A stretch of 64,000 nt of DNA from NCBI RefSeq assembly GCF_001039355.2, contig NW_019773515.1, positions 186,001-250,000 on the forward strand, given 5' to 3'. A program made the position numbers and the translations under genes. Positions within the stretch are counted from its first letter, which is position 1. Every line of letters starts with the position of its first letter. This document shows, piece after piece, positions 58,240 to 64,000 of this stretch. The notes under the pieces were generated by a model, which had not been told where the DNA came from, did no database searches, and saw only the letters and a program-made list of their open reading frames with translations. The stretch is from Lingula anatina. Lineage: Eukaryota; Brachiopoda; Lingulata; Lingulida; Lingulidae.

Positions 58240-61200
58240 ATGCTTGAACTTGGCATTCCCTCTGGCAATATAGAAACCAAAGGGTCCATGGGGTGGTTTC
58301 ATCAGTTCAATAACCTGAGACCCGTTCGAGTTGACAGACAGGAGGCGCCCTATGGCTCGCCCGTGTGTGGGGCTCTCCACTTCTTCCGGTGAGGCGATGG
58401 AGTGACGACGCAGGTGCTGGGAAGACTTTTTGGGAGTTTGGGCACTGGTGGGTCTTTTCTTGGATTTCCTGGAAATGTTTTTTTTTTATTATTATTTACT
58501 AATAGATGTTCTGACTGACTGTTCTCATGAAAAGAGAAATATTCTTCAATGAAAGATGAGTGCTCTGCTGCATATTGCTGTCAGCATGAGATAATTTTTT
58601 TTTTCAATTTGGACACACCAAGAATATCATACTATGAAGTCTTCTTTCGTTATGCAAGTCTTACTGTTTTATAAAAAAAAAAACAAAAAAAAAACCCTTA
58701 CGTACTTCACAACAGTGACGCAAAAGATAAACCTGTTAGCCGAATAATGTGAGAAAAAGATTACCGAAGGCAAGAAGCTTAGGGACAGCATTAGCTCTAC
58801 TGATTGTGAAGCATAAGCCAATTCTTGGTCCATATGGTGTTATACAGGACGCTAATGTTCTTACTTGTCTTTTACTGGAACCTCAATATCCACTGCTTGG
58901 TTACTGGGTCTGTCCTCTTTTTTCTTACTGAAGCTCAGCCTGAGAGATTGCAGTGACGGAGCTCTCTTGACCTTCACTTTTCCAGGTTCCTTGGAATCAG
59001 CAGACTCGCCTCTCTTATCGATCCTACAGTAGAAAAATAAATGCTGGTTTGATGAGTCATGTTTTAATGTTTTTTTCTGTGTAACACACTGATTATTAGT
59101 CTAGGAAAAATTCAAACAAAATACAATTACCAATAGGATTTCATAAATAAAGTTGCGCTGATAATGTTAGAATTTCCTGGTAAAAAATATAGGGATTTAA
59201 TTCCTATATTTTTTACCAGGAAATTTTAAGAAGTGAGTTGATTTCAAAAAAGAAATTTTGTGTGACGTTTTTGAATAACAAAAGTAATCAATATTGATAT
59301 GATAATATAACTGGATTATGTAGTGTTTGGCATTTGTAAAGAAGCACATGGTGAGAACTAATAACAAAATTCTGAATGCAAATCCCAGTACTGATTCAAA
59401 ATCTCTATTCTAATAAGTAAAATAACCACATAAATTACAGAGGAAGAAAACACATAAAGGTTAGAGAGAGTGCTCAAATATACAATAAAATTATATCAAT
59501 GAAACCTGCATTTTGGTCTTAGAAGAGGGCATTTCAAGATCAACCAATTTCATAAACTTTGAATACATCACAAAAAGTAAAATTCCTCTAAAGAAGGAAC
59601 AATTTCCAACTGATCAATGAAGAGTACAATAATCTAATCAAACCAATACATGTAATCTAGTCTTGTCTTACCTGTCCAAGCTCATGGCCCTCTTTATTGC
59701 TTTAAACTTGCTCTTGGCTGATCTCCTGAGACCTTCCATCCGGTCCATTAGAGATGACCTTGACCCACTTAGTTCCTTAGACTCTTCAAGATTGCTAAAA
59801 TTCACAGAGAATATTTCTATAATATTGTAAAACAAAATGGAAAACTAAAATATACTGTAACTATGAATTTAAATTATTTTATATATGTAAAATTAGAAAA
59901 ATTAATATAAATTGAGGTAGAAAGATGAGAATAGGTTTTGTTCTAATAATAATTCAGAAAAATAACTAGAGGATCAGAGAGGCGATACCGCCTCCGGATA
60001 TTGTACCACCAGCTGGAGTAAGCGCATTCGTATGGACCCCCCCCTTCCAAAAAGGGACACCATCACCAGTCTTGTGCTTGACAAGCTCTATAAGATGCAA
60101 TCAATAAGAGTTCTCAAAATATGCAAAAAAATATAACTAAAAATGGTACAATCAAGCAGATTTTCGAATTGACTTGCATTTTCCTACCCTTGATCACTCC
60201 TGNCGGTATCTTATGGCCGCTTCTCCCGTGAAAATGCACCGATTGACCCCAAATTCACGGAGATAAAAGATGACCCAAAGGGTAACACTTTCCAATAATA
60301 TTATTGGTTAAGTCTGTGTAGTGTCTGAATAACAGCGCAAATAATATTTTTTTTGTAAAAAATTTCATTTTTTTGAAAATTTTGGCCTGTTTGACCTTGA
60401 AATAAAGGTCAAAGGTCAAATCCAAGGGCATATTTGAAATCTACACATATGACTTTTGGAAAGCTGTCTGTAGAAATTTTTCCCATAATTCCTTCCGTAG
60501 GGTAGATAATTGGCATTGAATTTTCAAAAATTTTGACAAGGGTGCATTTCAACAAGCGTCACGCCCAGGTTAATGCACCGACTGAGACAAAAAAATCTGT
60601 GGGTTCAAGTTGAGGTTATATGTGACCTAAATCCAAGAGATGGGGACAGGGGTCCTTGCGGTCTAGGAGGAGAAGCGGTAACGGTGACTTGTATCCAGCG
60701 CCAGTACGCGGAGCCGGCGGAGCTTACGGAGCCGGCGGAGCCGGCGGAGCCAACGGAGCCGGCGGAGCCGGACGAGACGGGTCGGGACTAAAACCATGAG
60801 TACCGCCAGCGTACACGCTGGTGGTACTAATAATAATTTACTGAAAAGATTGCAAGCCAGTCACAGGGGTTGAAGTTGTACATAAAATTCATGTTGTACG
60901 TAAAATATTAAGAGCATTGCAGTAGTAATAAAATTATATATGTTTGAATGAAACTAAGGTTTGGCTTCTTTTCTTGTAATTGCTTACTAATTTTGATATA
61001 AGAACAAATTCAGCATATTGTCAAGTTATAACATCTTCTTATGTAAAAGAGACTGAGATATTCATAGTCAAGAGCCACATAAAATTTATCAGGGATGAGA
61101 CTGCAATTAAGTGAAAAAGTTGGAAATGTGGCCTGGATTCCAGGGTGCCACCTAGGCCAATGATAGCTTTGGTTCCTAAAAAGTTTGAAATCTGCTGAGA

Positions 61201-63510
61201 GTCCAAAATATCTCATCCCTTATTCATTCCAGCATCCTTAACTAGCCTGATTATTCAATATCTCATGATTTTCTCACTTACCTCCTATATCTCCTTCTTG
61301 GAAGAGTTGGCGTGTCAAGTTCTTCAATCTCATCATCTCCTCCCACTACAATGCAGGGGTTACTGACAGGCAAAGGATCAGGTGTACGACTCCTCACATT
61401 ATCTGGTGTGCGACTCCTTGGAAGCTTGGCTGACTTGTCAACAACAGCATAGATGGCACTAGTGGTACCATTAGGCTGTTTGACATTGGCATCACCAGTC
61501 TCTGGTTGTGGTGGTGGAGCTTCAGGATTTGGATGATGTTCTTTACTGATATCGGCACTATTTGGTCTGGAACGGTTTCTTGGTGGTTTGCTCATTACTT
61601 GGCCCTTGCTGTTTAAACCAAAGGAAGAATTCATTTTGTTTTCCTCTGCTGCTGCTGATGTATTGCTAAGGTCAGTGATAACCTCCACCGTCTCATAAGG
61701 ATCATCCTCTGTTGACAGAGACAGGCCACTTGGGGTCATTCTTGCAGCAGAACTGGAGGATTTTGTGGGTTTTTCACTATGTGGGGGACAGGTATATTCT
61801 ACTGTATCATAATGTGGTGCCCTGGAATCCTTGCCTGTTGATAACCCTTCTCTTTTATTTTGTGGTGGATTTTGTTTGTCTGCTCTTGATGAAGGTCTCT
61901 CATGGACACTGTCTGCAGGTACACTACCACTGAATAACCTTGAGTCATTAGTACCACCATCTTTATGGTCTAGCCACAATTTCTCTGCATGGTCTTCTCC
62001 TGAGAATCCATTGGATAAGAAGTGACTGTTCTGCGGTTTTATTTCTTGTCCATCATCTACACTGGACTCCCGGAGATACTTGCTATCTAAGCCTCCAACT
62101 GGTTGAGATGGACCTAGAGCTTCTTGACTCTGTCCAGACTGTGCTGCCATCTCTGGAGAAAGGTGGAAGGTAACAGTTTTATTGGCAGATTTTAATTTTG
62201 GAGTCCTAGATCTAGACATGTGATAAGCCTGAGTCGTGTTTTGAGGAAGACTGGGAGAAAAGGTGGTTTGAGCCTGAGAACCGAAAGGGATAGCCTGTGC
62301 ACTTCCAGGTCTAGCCTTATCATGAGCCTGACTGAGAAACTTTGGGGTATCCCTCTTGTTGTCTCTACCAACTGGCTTTTCATCAATATAAACCCTGGAA
62401 TTTTCCATATCAAAGTTAACACTATGTCTTCCACTTGCTCTTGAAGAGGGTCTGGTATTTTTGTTTGGTTCCCTGCTGCACTGACCACCCTCACTCCGAG
62501 CCCTGGACGGAGGTCGGTTCTGGGTTGTGACGTCTTGACTAGAAATATTGCTGGCCGCATCATCTTCATTGGAGGGAGAATAACTGCCTTTTTTTCTTTT
62601 TAAAATACTTTTCATCTTTTTTCCTTTACTTGATATGTAGGAAACTTCCTCATCAAATGAATGTTCCAAATGCGAGTGATTCTCTTCAAGTTTATCATCA
62701 GCAACAGGTGGATTTGACATCAAGTCATCAAAAAGTTTCCTCTGTTGGGAATCAATCCAACCGTAAGGGTCAATGTCATGCCCATTGGTCAGATGTCCAT
62801 TGGTTTTAGCATAAATATCTCCCACTGAGTGATGTTTCCTAAACTGACCTTGACTTGTATTTAGAGGCTGTGGCTTGCGGAGATAAGACTGTGATTTTGA
62901 CTTTCCTGACACGGATGAAGCTAATGCTGGGTACTGCGGTGGTTTGGGTGGGCCATCATGCACTGGGAGCCCATTGAACAAGTGAAGTTTTTCAGACATT
63001 ACTGAATCCTTCCCTCTGTCTCCTGGGGACACTTCAGTTTCACTTACACTGTTACTTTTGGGACTGTCATAGCTATAACTAAATGTCGAATCCCTGTTTC
63101 TACTGGCAGGACGATCTGCAGATCTAGATCTTCTTTGTTTTGAGGCCGGTAATAAACTGTCCGAACTATTGCTGCCACTAAGTATTAATTCTTGAGATAT
63201 TTCTCCACTGAAATTACCCTGATTTGCTTGTTGTTGGCCTGTGAATGAGTGTCTCAACCCATTGAGGGAAGGTGGAATGGAAGCTTTGGAACTCACACTG
63301 GAAGTTTGCTGGTCTCCTCCAGTTTCAAGACTAATATCATGTGAAATGCCTAACCTTGGATCAGAGTCATCAAGCTCATCATCACCATAATCTGCTGCCT
63401 GAAGGTGGCGCTGATCAGAAAATTCTAAAGACAAACCTGTCGAGTTTTTAGGTCTAGCACCTTGTTGATACCATTTCAGCTTTTCACTCAAGGCTTCTTC
63501 TGATATGGCA
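57587..63510 (-). CDS. Large disordered protein with C-terminal Par-6-like PDZ domain, 5' end beyond window
   Basis: Exons on the minus strand: 63510-61282, 59794-59672, 59023-58865, 58468-58239 and 57783-57587 (TAA at 57589-57587). Phases agree at all four joins. The total is about 978 residues plus an unknown N-terminus. The first exon encodes some 740 residues rich in Ser, Pro, Asn and charged residues, probably disordered, with basic patches (KGKKMKSILKRKKGSY). The middle exons are basic (RRSAKSKFKAIKRAMSLD). The end forms a PDZ domain: ELMKPPHGPFGFYIARGN, then HGIFISRLSDGYPEKFFAGL and LSVGDEILEVDTKPTKDLTL. GFYIARG and GIFISRL resemble the Par-6 PDZ. PDZ domains bind C-terminal peptides and organise cortical or junctional complexes. 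I cannot name the orthologue; KIAA1614-like is an unverified guess. Confidence 0.85.
59966..60826 (-). mobile_element. Helitron-like element, most complete copy (~860 bp)
   Basis: It lies in an intron of the PDZ gene. On the minus strand the 3' end is a hairpin (59994-59979, GAGGCGGTATCGCCTC), then nine bases, then CTAG at 59969-59966 with T next. The other end carries a second hairpin (CCGCCAGCGT-ACACGCTGG, near 60803-60823). A 9-bp minisatellite (GGAGCCGGC)n runs at 60709-60770. The single N at 60203 falls inside. There are no proteins, so it is non-autonomous. Confidence 0.65.
61282..63510 (-). CDS. Long serine-rich exon of the PDZ gene
   Basis: An exon of 2229 nt between the acceptor CTGTTTAG at 63511 and the donor AGGAG|GTAAGT. 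It opens in phase 2 with AISEEALSEKLKWYQQGARP, so it is internal and has no start codon. Features are an acidic patch (DYGDDELDDSDPRLG), two RSRTPD-type proline-directed phosphorylation motifs near the end, and EDDPYETVEVIT and HYDTVEYTCPP tyrosine motifs. The length in a single exon is notable but usual for disordered scaffold proteins. Confidence 0.85.
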
Positions 63511-64000
63511 CTAAACAGAAAACAATCAAATGGAAATAATATGACAGCATTTGACTTTTTCCAATGTACGTTATTAAACTTATCAAGTGAACAGAGATAT
63601 GTGAGCTAAAGAATGTGATTATATGAACATGATGTCCTGATCTGTAAATCTATATAAAAGTTTCTATCTGAACACAAAGGTCACAATTAACCTACAATCA
63701 ATTATGAAAACTAAAGCTGGACTTTTCTTTATTTTGATAAAGAAGACTGTGATGATGAAGGACAGAGGATCATGTAAAACTGGGCTCACCCCTGCATAAA
63801 ATATTGAGCCTGATACTAAACAACTTCATAAAAATATAAAACGTTTCCATATTTTCATCATATATTTAATGAATCAAGATAAAATGCTGGTTAGTGAAGA
63901 ACTGTCAAGCTATCTGACTAAAAGACAACATTCTTCAGTGAGTCAAGTTTAGTTAACTTCAATTTATCAAGCCATTGTGTTTCCCAGAAAAAATCAAAGT
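63511..64000 (-). other. Intron of the PDZ gene
   Basis: AT-rich sequence upstream of the 63510 acceptor, with no exon recognised. The 5' part of the gene lies beyond the window. Confidence 0.6.

Noticed and set aside
60573-60791. 72-codon frame with an AEPAEP-type repeat
   Set aside because: Translation of the 9-bp GGAGCCGGC minisatellite inside a Helitron-like element.
1-64000. tRNA, rRNA or other structured RNA genes
   Set aside because: None was recognised by eye on either strand. A tRNAscan-SE and Infernal run would be needed to exclude them.

Overview
The window is genomic DNA from a marine invertebrate animal. It is AT-rich, with multi-exon genes, GT-AG introns, many transposon families and very frequent TACATGTA-type palindromes. 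These point to a lophotrochozoan, most likely a bivalve mollusc; that assignment is an inference from base composition, repeat types and gene families. The scaffold holds one 977-bp gap (36913-37889) and five single-N joins (28918, 48798, 50849, 55485, 60203), so local gene order across them should be read with care. All exon boundaries were derived by eye from splice sites and reading-frame phase.

Left third (1-18.3 kb): the main gene is a minus-strand gene (9126-17338, 5' end not found) for a protein with a chymotrypsin-like fold. It has His, Asp and GGDSGS Ser candidates behind an unusual N-terminal region. A decayed LINE (6.2-8.7 kb) lies beyond its 3' end and a complete but broken Tc1/mariner element (11590-13252) lies antisense in one intron. 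Bases 1-5650 look like an old, insertion-riddled duplicate of 16.6-18.3 kb plus 27.2-29.9 kb, in the same order. The natural reading is a tandem gene duplication, with a second protease-like copy expected just left of the window.

Middle (18.3-30 kb): a transposon nest bounded by inverted repeats. It contains Helitron-like elements carrying a ~150-bp tandem array, a decayed Penelope-like retroelement, two kinds of foldback element, and a second copy of a short MITE whose empty site can be read from a neighbouring repeat arm. At 30790-31635 is an intact single-exon DHHC palmitoyltransferase (minus strand, ZDHHC24-like).

Right half (32-64 kb): a plus-strand gene of unknown family starts with an N-myristoylation-type exon (36373) and has four further phase-compatible exons at 52.7-54.1 kb. 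Inside what would be its first intron lies a 13-exon run (42409-48576) encoding about 765 residues of GCC2/GCC3-type cysteine-rich repeats. That run lacks both gene ends and is bracketed by the large gap and the single N at 48798, so it is either a nested gene fragment or a scaffolding error. The right end is a minus-strand gene (57587-63510, 5' end outside the window) encoding a long serine-rich, probably disordered protein with a Par-6-like C-terminal PDZ domain. Dispersed tandem repeat families fill most other non-coding space.
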